DNA of 59,739 bases from Brasilonema sp. CT11 (GTDB lineage Bacteria; Cyanobacteriota; Cyanobacteriia; Cyanobacteriales; Nostocaceae): the NCBI RefSeq assembly GCF_017982655.1, contig NZ_JABXYX010000041.1:1-59739 (forward strand), in the 5' to 3' direction. The translations under genes were made by a program, and so were the position numbers. Numbering within the stretch: position 1 is the first letter of the stretch; every line of letters starts with the position of its first letter. Shown in pieces: positions 1-8,028 of this stretch. The notes beneath the pieces are model-generated. The model saw only the letters and a program-made list of their open reading frames with translations, was not told the origin of the DNA and did no database searches.

Positions 1-102
1 CTTAATCGCCTTCCATTACCCCAAGGTGGTTTTTTCCCTGAGGATTGGCCTAGCTTCACTCCACAACTTCATGTCTCTCAAATTACTCTCTCTACTGCCT
101 GA
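1..102 (+). CDS. C-terminal end of an unidentified protein (5' truncated by window edge)
   Basis: Frame 1 is open from the first base to a TGA at 100-102 and gives 33 residues ending in HVSQITLSTA. The composition looks like real coding sequence (GGFFPEDWPSF). I do not recognise the family, and the rest of the gene lies outside the window. About 200 bases with no clear gene follow before the cupin. Confidence 0.45.
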   Translation, partial: LNRLPLPQGGFFPEDWPSFTPQLHVSQITLSTA

Positions 103-304
103 TTTTTAAATACCTACCCTTGAAAGGAACGGGGACGCCGTTGCCAGACTGACGTGAAGATCGCTCGTCTTGTCTCGGTCGGCGTCTAAATAAATATTTT
201 TTGACTGTCTTAACTGTCCTTGTATTCTTAATTAAGAATCTGACATGTTAAAAAATATAACAACTAATTTCTTTTGAATAGTATAGTTTTTAAGGTGATA
301 GTTT

Positions 305-730
305 ATGAGTTCTGAAATTTCAGATACTTACATCTCACAGCAAGTGAGTAGTGTTGTAGTTGTTCAGGAGCCAGAAAGGATTTGTGATACAGATCATGGG
401 TATGTTCGAGGCTGGGGTATAACTGAAGAAACTGTCGGCTCAAAGCACCTTAGTATGGCTCACGGGGTAATTCCTCCAGGAGCAGGTGCAACCCCACACT
501 ATCATCCTTTTGAGACTGCGATATACATTATTACAGGAACGTGTAGAGTTTTATTAGGTGTTGAAAATAATAGATTTGTAGATATAAAAGCAGGCGATTT
601 CCTATATATTCCAACTGGTGTCGTGCATTGCCCGGTTAATTGTGGGCAGCAAGTGATGGAATATATCGTTGCCCGAAGTTCGTCACAAGAGATTTGTCTT
701 TATGATGACCAAAAATATAGCTCATCTTAA
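305..730 (+). CDS. Single-domain cupin protein
   Basis: A 141-residue protein with one complete cupin fold. Cupin motif 1 is H65-x-H67-x2-E70 followed by the motif glycine. Motif 2 is the textbook P103-x-G105-x2-H108-x3-N112. The three histidines and the glutamate are the usual ligands for Fe, Mn, Ni or Zn in this family, so a metal-dependent small-molecule enzyme or sensor is likely; the substrate cannot be read from sequence. The first 40 residues are not part of the barrel. An AAGGTGA ribosome-binding site lies about 8 bases before the ATG, which supports this start. It is followed by the ammonia-lyase remnant on the same strand; whether the two once acted together is unknown. Confidence 0.85.
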   Translation: MSSEISDTYISQQVSSVVVVQEPERICDTDHGYVRGWGITEETVGSKHLSMAHGVIPPGAGATPHYHPFETAIYIITGTCRVLLGVENNRFVDIKAGDFLYIPTGVVHCPVNCGQQVMEYIVARSSSQEICLYDDQKYSSS

Positions 731-830
731 CCTTAGGGACTTCCAAAAAATAAAACATCCCCTTTTAGATAATGATAATCATTAATATAAGCACTGACTA
801 ACATAAGAAACATTTCAGCATTAGCATTAT

Positions 831-1103
831 ATGGCGATCGCATTGATGTTTGGAGTCCAAGCCGTTGATCTTCGTACACATGTAATTGCTGGTCATTACG
901 ATGCACGTATGTGCCTTTCCCCCGCTACTGTAGAATTATACACGGCAGTTCGCAAGGTCGTTGCACAGCCACCAACTTCCACCCGTCCATACATTTGGAA
1001 TGATAATGAGCGGTCTTTTGATGAGCATATCGCTCGGATTTCATCTGATATAGCTGCTGGTGGTTTAATTGTGCAAGCGGTTGAAAATATCTTGTCGCGG
1101 TAA
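831..1103 (+). pseudogene. 3' remnant of a phenylalanine/histidine ammonia-lyase gene
   Basis: The 90 residues match the last part of cyanobacterial phenylalanine ammonia-lyase as I remember it from Anabaena (about 567 residues): LMFGVQAVDLRT, GHYDARMCLSPAT, RPYIWNDNE and DEHIARISSDIAAGG are all recognisable. The MIO catalytic loop (Ala-Ser-Gly) and over 80% of the enzyme are absent. An in-frame TAG lies at 822-824, just upstream of the ATG. The piece is therefore an inactive fossil rather than a short enzyme. These enzymes deaminate Phe, Tyr or His and act as tetramers; nothing of the active site remains here. A separate role for the fragment cannot be excluded but has no support. Confidence 0.8.
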
Positions 1104-1239
1104 AAGTAGCTATCGCTCTGCTGAAGTTCGAGCATACTTAGATTCCATAAATCTATGACTGGGCATATACCTAAGAACTTAAGCGCAAATCTGCTTGTGG
1201 AGACATTGGAGAAACCAAAAATTCTGTAATCATCTTTTA

Positions 1240-1284
1240 TCACACAATATTGATGTATTCAACAGGTTTTTGTCACACAATATT
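1240..1284. repeat. 12-bp direct repeat upstream of the MscS gene
   Basis: TCACACAATATT occurs at 1240-1251 and again at 1273-1284, 33 bp (about three helical turns) apart. The second copy ends 28 bases before the channel start codon. It could be a tandem operator; no regulator is suggested by the sequence. Confidence 0.4.
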
Positions 1285-1312
1285 TAAATTAACTTAAATT
1301 ATATGTCCAGAC

Positions 1313-2887
1313 ATGAACATAGCAATAATCTTGGCTGAAGTCAGCCTTGTAGTGTTGGTTTTCCTCTTAGTGAACTGGCTTTTTAACAAGTTCTCTAAGC
1401 GACTAACGAAAGTTTCAATGCTTAGGAACGAGGAAAGAAATATCAAAATTGTGCGGCGAAGCATAACAAAGGTGCTGCTACTTCTTTGTTTGGTGCTGTG
1501 TATACTAATTGTCGGTTTCAATGGTTTTCTGATTTATCGCGGTGAAAATCTTGAGCAATACACACTCGGATTGATTTACCGTGTGCCACCGCAGTTCTGG
1601 ATAAGCTTAGGAATTGGCATTCTTCAAAGCATTGGGACTTTGATAGTGGCGGGGATTGTTATAAAAGTCGTTCATTCTGTCCTCAATATTGCTTCGATTC
1701 GTGCCAAGAATTTTGAACAAAGCACTGCCGACGATGAAAGCATTGATCGTTTCTTTCGCGCCCTCAAGAAAATTGTCAGTAATGGGATATGGCTGTGGGC
1801 TTTGATTTTGTCTGCTCAATATCTCAAACTCCCAGCAGTTGTTTCTGAGTATCTGTATATCCTACTGCGGATCTATCTGATTGTTGGCGTTGGGCAAATC
1901 ATACTCAAAGCAGTCAATGCGATTATTGATACCTTAGACGCCCTAACCATTAGATACACAAACCCTGACAACATCCTTCGGTTTTATGATCGCTTCAGAC
2001 ACCTGATTCCGTTTTTCAAGCAATGTGTTGAATCTGTGATTTGGATCTGCATTGCAACCTTAGTTGTGCAGCAGATACCCCTTAGTGCCAAATTAGCACC
2101 TTGGGGTGGCAAATTTGTGCAGATCATCGCCATTGTCTTCATTTCTCGTATACTTATCGAGATAAGCTACTTGCTGCTTGAAGAGGGGCTGGCCAACGCT
2201 GAAAATCTGAGTGAAATTCAGAAGCAGAAAAATTTAACGCTTATTCCTCTGTTCCGTAGTTTCTTACAATACTTCATTTACTTCGGTGCCGGTATATGCG
2301 TCCTTTATACCCTCAAAATCGATCCCACTCCCATACTGGCAGGTGCTGGTATTGTTGGTATAGCTGTGGGTTTAGGGGCACAGAATCTAATTAATGATAT
2401 AGTCTCTGGCTTCTTTATTCTGTTTGAAAACTATTACTTGGTAGGTGATTACATTGAAGCCGGGAAAGTGCAAGACAGAAATGTTGAGGGGATTGTAGAA
2501 GCGATTGAGTTGAGAACGACTCGGGTCAGGCATCCTAATGGTCAATTGCAGATTATTCGCAATGGAGAGGTTGGCTCAATCACCAACTACTCCAAGCAGT
2601 ACATTTATGCGGTGGTGGAACTTAGTGTCGCTTATGACTCCAACTTAGCTCATGTATACAGAGTAATTGAGGAAGTGGGAGAGCAGTTAAAAACTGATTA
2701 CCCAGATATACTTGAGGCAACACAAGTGGATGGAGTGGAGAATATTGGAGAGTCTGGCTTGTTGCTGCGTACACTGACAAAAGTTAATCCTGGAAAGCAT
2801 CTTCAAATCCAACGCGTTCTGCGTAAGGTTTTGATGAGTACCTTTATCCAAGAAGGTATCGCAACTACCGCTCGCGCTGGAGGCTAA
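1313..2887 (+). CDS. Mechanosensitive ion channel, MscS family, long N-terminal membrane domain
   Basis: A 524-residue integral membrane protein. Several hydrophobic segments fill the first 330 residues. They are followed at about residues 340-385 by the MscS pore helix and entrance to the beta domain: small-residue-rich GAGIVGIAVGLGAQ, then DIVSGFFILFE, the hallmark Ala/Gly packing helix. The cytoplasmic vestibule follows, with a soluble C-terminal part to residue 524. MscS-type channels open on membrane tension and release solutes on hypo-osmotic shock. The extra N-terminal helices make it an enlarged MscS paralogue rather than a minimal one. It faces a CASTOR-like channel gene tail to tail across a 123-base gap. 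The ATG at 1313 is used; no strong ribosome-binding site is visible. Confidence 0.88.
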   Translation: MNIAIILAEVSLVVLVFLLVNWLFNKFSKRLTKVSMLRNEERNIKIVRRSITKVLLLLCLVLCILIVGFNGFLIYRGENLEQYTLGLIYRVPPQFWISLGIGILQSIGTLIVAGIVIKVVHSVLNIASIRAKNFEQSTADDESIDRFFRALKKIVSNGIWLWALILSAQYLKLPAVVSEYLYILLRIYLIVGVGQIILKAVNAIIDTLDALTIRYTNPDNILRFYDRFRHLIPFFKQCVESVIWICIATLVVQQIPLSAKLAPWGGKFVQIIAIVFISRILIEISYLLLEEGLANAENLSEIQKQKNLTLIPLFRSFLQYFIYFGAGICVLYTLKIDPTPILAGAGIVGIAVGLGAQNLINDIVSGFFILFENYYLVGDYIEAGKVQDRNVEGIVEAIELRTTRVRHPNGQLQIIRNGEVGSITNYSKQYIYAVVELSVAYDSNLAHVYRVIEEVGEQLKTDYPDILEATQVDGVENIGESGLLLRTLTKVNPGKHLQIQRVLRKVLMSTFIQEGIATTARAGG

Positions 2888-2949
2888 TTTTTATAATTTT
2901 TATAAAAATTACAGCGGTTGGGCTAATAAAGCGCGAAAAAATTGAAGAT

Positions 2950-2984
2950 AGTTTCAAACGGGGATTTCAACCCCGACTGAAACT
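2950..2984. terminator. Hairpin between convergent genes, possible bidirectional terminator
   Basis: AGTTTCA...TGAAACT encloses CGGGG...CCCCG, giving an interrupted 12-bp stem. On the minus strand it is followed by a short T-rich run (ATTTTTT). It sits between the stop codons of the MscS gene and the convergent CASTOR-like gene. Confidence 0.5.
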
Positions 2985-3010
2985 AGTATGAGATCTTCTA
3001 AATTAGCTTG

Positions 3011-4996
3011 TTATGTTTCATCCTCAGCTAAAGTAATCAGTGCATCATCAAAAGTCAAATTTAGTGACTTATCTAAACTTGGTACTAAGTCAATCCCAAA
3101 ATTTTGATTTTTATTTTGAGCTAATGCGCTAATTTTTACACCAAGACACAATTCGTCACGTTCTTGTGCAGCTTTTACACAGTCAGCGAAAGTCAACCTA
3201 CCAAGTTCTTTGCTTGAGAAGTAAAGCGATATCGGCTTGATATATAGTTCACTCCCGTCTACTGAGAATAAATCCTCATAGATTGACATCACACTAGGCT
3301 CTTGAGATACCTGAGCGAGAATTTTAGAAACAAATTGGTTAGTAAGGAGAAAATCTTTAACACCTGCTTTAATGACTAGATCGGTGTCTTGTGAGTCAAT
3401 TATTTCTGCAATTAATTCGGTGGTGACTTGGTTTTTGGTTTCGGCGGTATATTCTCGGAAAATTTGCCGCAGTTCTAACAAAATGGTGAGAGTTCTAGCA
3501 TCAATTTCTTCGGAATTTTCCCCTGTACCTGCCAAAATTGAGATGCTGTTATATTCATAGGGTTTGAGGGGAACAAGCTGCTCAACTGAGTCGAGATTAA
3601 CTTGCAGAGCATCCATCTTGATATGTGGGTAACTTTTGGCAATATTCTCAAATTCAGCTTTCACCTGTGATGTTAAATCCTGTACCACCAGGTTAACCTC
3701 GGAACCTGAAATTAGGTATTTGGCATATTCTCTTAGGGTAATAGGAGTTTTGCTGTTCCAGCCAATAATAAGATGCTTTTCAGGTTTTTGCTCTAGGGTT
3801 TTGTTAGAGTCACTATAGCTAAAATTCTTTGGCTGCACGATAGATTGTGGATGAAACTGGATGCTTGAGTCATCTTCTGCCAAAACAATAGCTTCATCAC
3901 TTTCAACTAACTGGTAATCTTTGCTTGGTTTTATTGTTAGAGTGCCATCTGCATGACGTACACCTATGGGCATACCACTTGGAAAATGAAATGGTAATTC
4001 ACCAAAATTCAGGCTCTGCCAGCCTTTTTCTGGACGATAGAAATAGAATTCGTTACCTTCAAAACCTACCAAATTTAAATAAACTGCTGCTAATCCTACA
4101 CTCCGCGAAGTCTGAACTAAAATCCGAGCCAAAATATCAGCTTCATTCAGAGTGGTAACTGCTCCTGGAGCAATATTTTCCGCGAGTCGCCGATATTGGT
4201 GCGAGTGTAATTCTACAACAATAGATGGCAAGGAGTCTTCTTCGTTAGCTGCCAACACTGCCAAGACTGCTTTGACAACCCGTGCATCTGCTAAAGTCTT
4301 GACTTCATCAGGATCTGAAGTTTTGGCATCATTCAAAATGATTACCGATTTAGCAACTTTTATTCCAACTTTATTTAATTCATTTAAATTAGTGATTGAT
4401 CCATTACGAGTCACCACTCGTGTGGTTTTAAGAGTGCCAAGATTATTTCTGAGGAAATTATCCATCTCCTCTTTCTCTTGTTGAGAGAGGATAACAACTA
4501 CTGCATCTGGTTCTGATTCATTACCAACTACTAACTCTTGAATAATGTCTATAACTCTGTCGGTAAAGCCTAGAATAAGTGTATGATTTTCTTCTATAAC
4601 TGGACTTTGACCCTGACGCAATATCTGAAGTCTTGATTCAAATTCTTGGGTAATGAAAGCTACTAGGCTGGAGAACAAAACTAAACCGATAAAAATTGTG
4701 ATAACACCAATAATCTTAGTCGCAATATTGGCATTATCTCCTGTATCTCTTAGCCCGATAAGCTGTACAAATACCTCCCAGTACAACTCGGAACTACTTT
4801 CTGCATCTGTGTTGGGAAACAACCATTCAGATATATAACGAACAATTGTCATGAAAACAAAAGTTCCAACAAATAGGGACAACAATGCCAGAAATACTGA
4901 CAGCCCTCCCTTAGACATAAAATTGTCGAAATTGTACTGTAGGCGCTTCTGCCAAGAGACTTGATTTTTAAAATCTCTGTTAGTATTGCTAGTCAA
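3011..4996 (-). CDS. CASTOR/POLLUX-like ion channel with RCK-type NAD-binding domains
   Basis: A 661-residue protein. Two membrane helices (about 32-55 and 92-115) flank a pore-loop-like stretch with RDTGDN. A first Rossmann/RCK unit follows from about residue 137 (HTLILGFTDRVIDIIQEL) and a second from about 405 (HLIIGWNSK). This order and spacing match the CASTOR/POLLUX/DMI1 family, known in legumes as nuclear-envelope cation channels for symbiotic calcium spiking and also found in cyanobacteria and actinobacteria. RCK domains usually gate the pore in response to Ca2+ or nucleotides. In bacteria the ion and role are not established, so a ligand-gated cation channel of the cell membrane is the safe reading. 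It is the only gene on this strand until 11.9 kb. Confidence 0.82.
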   Translation of the reverse strand: MTSNTNRDFKNQVSWQKRLQYNFDNFMSKGGLSVFLALLSLFVGTFVFMTIVRYISEWLFPNTDAESSSELYWEVFVQLIGLRDTGDNANIATKIIGVITIFIGLVLFSSLVAFITQEFESRLQILRQGQSPVIEENHTLILGFTDRVIDIIQELVVGNESEPDAVVVILSQQEKEEMDNFLRNNLGTLKTTRVVTRNGSITNLNELNKVGIKVAKSVIILNDAKTSDPDEVKTLADARVVKAVLAVLAANEEDSLPSIVVELHSHQYRRLAENIAPGAVTTLNEADILARILVQTSRSVGLAAVYLNLVGFEGNEFYFYRPEKGWQSLNFGELPFHFPSGMPIGVRHADGTLTIKPSKDYQLVESDEAIVLAEDDSSIQFHPQSIVQPKNFSYSDSNKTLEQKPEKHLIIGWNSKTPITLREYAKYLISGSEVNLVVQDLTSQVKAEFENIAKSYPHIKMDALQVNLDSVEQLVPLKPYEYNSISILAGTGENSEEIDARTLTILLELRQIFREYTAETKNQVTTELIAEIIDSQDTDLVIKAGVKDFLLTNQFVSKILAQVSQEPSVMSIYEDLFSVDGSELYIKPISLYFSSKELGRLTFADCVKAAQERDELCLGVKISALAQNKNQNFGIDLVPSLDKSLNLTFDDALITLAEDET

Positions 4997-5450
4997 TTTT
5001 ACTCCTAACCTTTATCAGTAATTATTAGTAATCGGTAATCGGTAATTGGATGAAGTATGAGTCATTACCTATTACCACATTAGCAGTTACCATTTACTGA
5101 TCGCGTGCAATCAATACGTGTTAATTATACTTCAATTGAGTTGAACGACTTTCTAGTGCTAGAGCTATTTTATCTAGAGTATGATCTTTGCTATCTACAG
5201 TATGATATTTGCGATGCGATCGCCTTTAAGCACCTTATTACCCAAAGTTTCTACTTTGAGTCCGCCTGTTGCCGGAGGAACAAGCTTGGCAAAACAAGGG
5301 CGATCGCTTCACATATAGACAAAGATATTTCATCAAGCACTAATTTTTGAAAGTGGAAATTTTAGGTAAAATGTTCTCAACGGCATATGCTGACTCTACT
5401 TGATGCTGAATATGCTTCCCTAAAACCATTAACGATAAATTATTCAGGTA
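4997..5450. other. Intergenic stretch with a short heptamer repeat
   Basis: No convincing gene. Three tandem copies of a GTAATCG-type heptamer lie at 5028-5048, and HIP1-like octamers near 5216 and 5300. An 81-codon open frame at 5105-5350 has low-complexity composition and no family features. The promoter of the CASTOR-like gene should lie at the left end and that of the TPR gene at the right end. Confidence 0.5.
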
Positions 5451-6179
5451 ATGTGGGTTATGAACCTGAAAAGTCTAACTTATTCGGTATTTGCTAAACC
5501 TCTTATTTATATAATACTGGGGTTTTTATCTATTATTGATACATTACCATTAGTATTAGCCGATACTACAGATCCGCCAAAAAATATTGATTCTGTTATT
5601 ACTGACCATAGCCTCTCAGCGTTACCCCAGAGCAATAGGGAATTACACAGCAATTTTATACTAGCACAAATAGGCGATCGGGACGAGCAAGAGCGATCGC
5701 GCCTCATTCAAGAAGCAAATGTTTTTTATGGTCAGGGGAACTTTGCATCTGCAGAGGAAAATTTACGCAAGTTGATTAAGAAATTTCCCAAAGATGCTTT
5801 TGCACACTATCAACTAGGGAATGTCCTTTATCAACAAGAGAAAGCTGAAGAAGCAATTGGTGAATACAAACAAGCCATTCGTTTCAATTCAAGCTATGCT
5901 CTTGCTCATAATGCGATGGGCATTGCTCTTGCTAGCCAAACTCGCTGGGAAGAAGCTATTGCAGAGTTTCAAAAAGCACTAAAAATTAACCCAGAATATG
6001 CTGATGCACTAGCAAGTCTAGGACAAGTGCTGTGGCAAAAAGGCAACCGAGATGAGGCGTTAACATCTGTGAACAAAGCTTTGAATATTTTCAAGGCACA
6101 AAATAGACCTGATAAAGTTTACCAAGTTCAACAGCTTTTACAAAAAATGAAAACAACCCAAGATCCCTCTGTGTCGTAA
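5451..6179 (+). CDS. Exported or membrane-anchored TPR protein
   Basis: A 242-residue protein. A hydrophobic N-terminal segment (about residues 14-38, ending LPLVLADTT) looks like a signal peptide or anchor. About 45 residues of low-complexity linker follow, then three to four tetratricopeptide repeats between residues 80 and 215 (for example AHYQLGNVLYQQEKAEEAI, ALASLGQVLWQKGNRDEAL). TPRs are protein-binding scaffolds, so a periplasmic or thylakoid-lumen interaction role is inferred. The start may be the ATG at 5451 or the one at 5460; neither ribosome-binding site decides it. A second exported TPR protein lies 390 bases downstream, beyond an Uma2 fossil. Confidence 0.78.
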   Translation: MWVMNLKSLTYSVFAKPLIYIILGFLSIIDTLPLVLADTTDPPKNIDSVITDHSLSALPQSNRELHSNFILAQIGDRDEQERSRLIQEANVFYGQGNFASAEENLRKLIKKFPKDAFAHYQLGNVLYQQEKAEEAIGEYKQAIRFNSSYALAHNAMGIALASQTRWEEAIAEFQKALKINPEYADALASLGQVLWQKGNRDEALTSVNKALNIFKAQNRPDKVYQVQQLLQKMKTTQDPSVS

Positions 6180-6184
6180 AAAAA

Positions 6185-6208
6185 CTCTTTGGCGCAGATG
6201 CCAAAGAG
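6185..6208 (+). terminator. Hairpin just after the TPR gene
   Basis: A perfect 9-bp stem (CTCTTTGGC / GCCAAAGAG) with a 6-base loop starts 5 bases after the TPR stop codon. There is no T-run after it, so it may act as an mRNA 3'-end stabiliser rather than a classical terminator. Confidence 0.45.
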
Positions 6209-6278
6209 CTGAGAATAAGACTTGCTAGAGTTTTATAGGCGCAGCAAATTCAAATTATGCAACGAACGAGGACATTAG

Positions 6279-6545
6279 CTGATTGCGCCATTGGCGGTAG
6301 AATTAGGAATCTGGCAAGGGCGGTATCAAAATGCAGAGCTACCTTGGTTACGATGGTGGAATGGACAGGGAAATTTACTTCCTTAAGGTGAAGAACGCGC
6401 CGAAGTTGAACGACAAAAGGCTGAGGTTGAACGACAAAGAACTGAGGTTGAACGACACAAGCGCGAGACAATTGTATAGAAGTTACGCTCCCTGAGTCCT
6501 GAACAATTCGACGCTTTGGGAATTGATCCCAAAATGTTGGATTAA
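6279..6545 (+). pseudogene. Uma2-family endonuclease C-terminal fossil
   Basis: Read in one frame, the segment gives ELGIWQGRY, ELPWLRWWNGQGNLLP, a charged ERQKAEVERQRTEVERHKRE run and a final EQFDALGIDPKMLD. That is the usual tail of cyanobacterial Uma2 (DUF820) proteins. Two in-frame stops break it (TAA after NLLP, TAG after RETIV), and the nuclease core with its PD-(D/E)XK-like residues is missing. It is a dead gene end. Uma2 genes occur in many copies in these genomes, and a second truncated copy lies at 58.0 kb. Confidence 0.8.
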
Positions 6546-6571
6546 GATAAACTCCATAAAGGAAACTCAAA

Positions 6572-7282
6572 ATGAAGGTGTTGAAACCAGCAAAAGTAAA
6601 GATAACCAGTGGAATTTGCGCATCTTTATTCTTGACTTTTGCTCTCGGTACACCTTTAGCCAGTGCAGCCAATACCGCTGGTGACTATCGACAATTAGGG
6701 CTTTTGTATCGTCAACAAGGACGGCTACCTGAAGCAATTACCGCAATGGAAAAATCTGTGGAACTCGAACCCAAAAATCTTATGGGACGAGTTAATTTGG
6801 GTTGGACATTGCATTTAGCAGGAAAAGAACAACAAGCCGCACAATCTTTATGGCAAGCAATATATCAAAAGCCTACCTTTGTTCCTGCGTACAATGCTTT
6901 GGGAATTGTCTATCTGGTTGATAGCAACTTAACAGCAGCAGTTCTAGTTCATACTTTGGCAGCAATTCTCAAGCCAGATAATGAAATTGCCTATTTTAAC
7001 TTAAGTTTAGCGTTGGATAGATTACAAATTTATAACTTAGCTATTCTAACTGCCAACCGTGCTGCTATTCTTGAACCAAATAATCCTCACCCTTTAGTTG
7101 CGAGTGCGATCGCCTATTGGGATAGTGGTTCACAAAATACCGCCAAAAAAGTTTATACCAAAGCTATTTACCTAGATTCCCGGTATAGCGATAGAACTTT
7201 TTTGGTTAATCTCAAGCAAGCCGCTTTTAGTCAAGACCAAATAAAAAAAACAGAGTTAATACTGAATTTTAAGGTGAATTAA
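6572..7282 (+). CDS. Exported TPR protein
   Basis: A 236-residue protein with a clear signal peptide: basic start, hydrophobic stretch ICASLFLTFALG, and probable cleavage after ASA near residue 32. Four or more TPR units follow to about residue 200 (QLGLLYRQQGRLPEAITAM, AYNALGIVYLVDSNLTAAV). A periplasmic scaffold or assembly role is inferred; no enzyme motif is present. The ATG at 6572 is preceded by ATAAAGGAAA, an adequate ribosome-binding site. It is 39 bases upstream of the next gene and could be cotranscribed with it. Confidence 0.8.
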   Translation: MKVLKPAKVKITSGICASLFLTFALGTPLASAANTAGDYRQLGLLYRQQGRLPEAITAMEKSVELEPKNLMGRVNLGWTLHLAGKEQQAAQSLWQAIYQKPTFVPAYNALGIVYLVDSNLTAAVLVHTLAAILKPDNEIAYFNLSLALDRLQIYNLAILTANRAAILEPNNPHPLVASAIAYWDSGSQNTAKKVYTKAIYLDSRYSDRTFLVNLKQAAFSQDQIKKTELILNFKVN

Positions 7283-7320
7283 CATACACTATAACAGCTA
7301 AAACAGTTATAAGCTTTTTT

Positions 7321-8028
7321 ATGCCATTTGCCATGACACAAACTGCCCTCGACAGATTTTGGGAGCTTGCAGGTGGGGCGATCGCCCTCAACCCGGAAGC
7401 CTTTAATCTGATTCAAACCCTACCCCAAGCTTCAATAGCAGCGTTATACATTATACTCGTTGCTGGGTTTTCTCAAGCTGTAGGTCAGGGGACGGTACTA
7501 TTCATTAACCGAGTCAAACCACTTCGCTTTCTTCTGAGTCTATTCATTTCATCTGTGTTATTTGTATTCACCGTGTTATTTTGGGGTTTAAGTACATGGC
7601 TGGTGAGCTTTATACTATTTCATGCTAATATCCCCTATGACATCGTGTGGTCTACATTAGGATTCGCTTACGCACCGCTGATATTGAGTTTTTTAGTGGC
7701 ATTGCCTTATTTGGGTGTGGCAATTCAAGTCTTGCTTTCTATTTGGACACTGTTAATATTTGTCATGGGCTTGCGTGTCGCCATTGGTATTGGTACTTGG
7801 CAAGCGCTGTGGTGCGGTGTGTTGGGATGGGTTGTCTTTCAGATTGTGCAGCGCACTATTGGACGACCAGTTGCAATACTTGGCAAGTGGCTGTCTAATA
7901 CAGTGGCGGGAACACACTTGGTGACAGATATGCAAGGAGTAGAACAACTTCTGCAAGCGGGACCGCAGATATTACGTAGGCTCAAACAAAATAACACAGG
8001 TGATAAAGGAGACAATACAAGAGTATGA
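7321..8028 (+). CDS. Polytopic membrane protein, possibly Yip1-like
   Basis: A 235-residue protein with four to five hydrophobic helices (roughly 37-58, 66-112, 118-146 and 150-178), and short polar ends. The pattern of a short N-terminal helix, a compact helical bundle, and TLGFAYAPLILSFL in the middle resembles Yip1-domain proteins, but I give that only as a likely class. Its stop overlaps the start of the next gene by ATGA (8025-8028), so the two are translated from one message. It probably works with the large downstream protein at the membrane. The start may be 7321 or the ATG at 7333. Confidence 0.65.
   Translation: MPFAMTQTALDRFWELAGGAIALNPEAFNLIQTLPQASIAALYIILVAGFSQAVGQGTVLFINRVKPLRFLLSLFISSVLFVFTVLFWGLSTWLVSFILFHANIPYDIVWSTLGFAYAPLILSFLVALPYLGVAIQVLLSIWTLLIFVMGLRVAIGIGTWQALWCGVLGWVVFQIVQRTIGRPVAILGKWLSNTVAGTHLVTDMQGVEQLLQAGPQILRRLKQNNTGDKGDNTRV

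Noticed and set aside
2950-2984. GTTTCAAACGGGG...CCCCGACTGAAAC resembles a cyanobacterial CRISPR repeat
   Set aside because: It occurs once, with no spacers or second copy nearby and no cas genes; a hairpin between convergent genes explains it.
5105-5350. 81-residue frame in the gap before the first TPR gene
   Set aside because: Low-complexity composition, no ribosome-binding site, no recognisable family.
6250-6672. 140-residue minus-strand frame
   Set aside because: It covers the Uma2 fossil and the signal peptide of the second TPR gene in antisense and has no family features.
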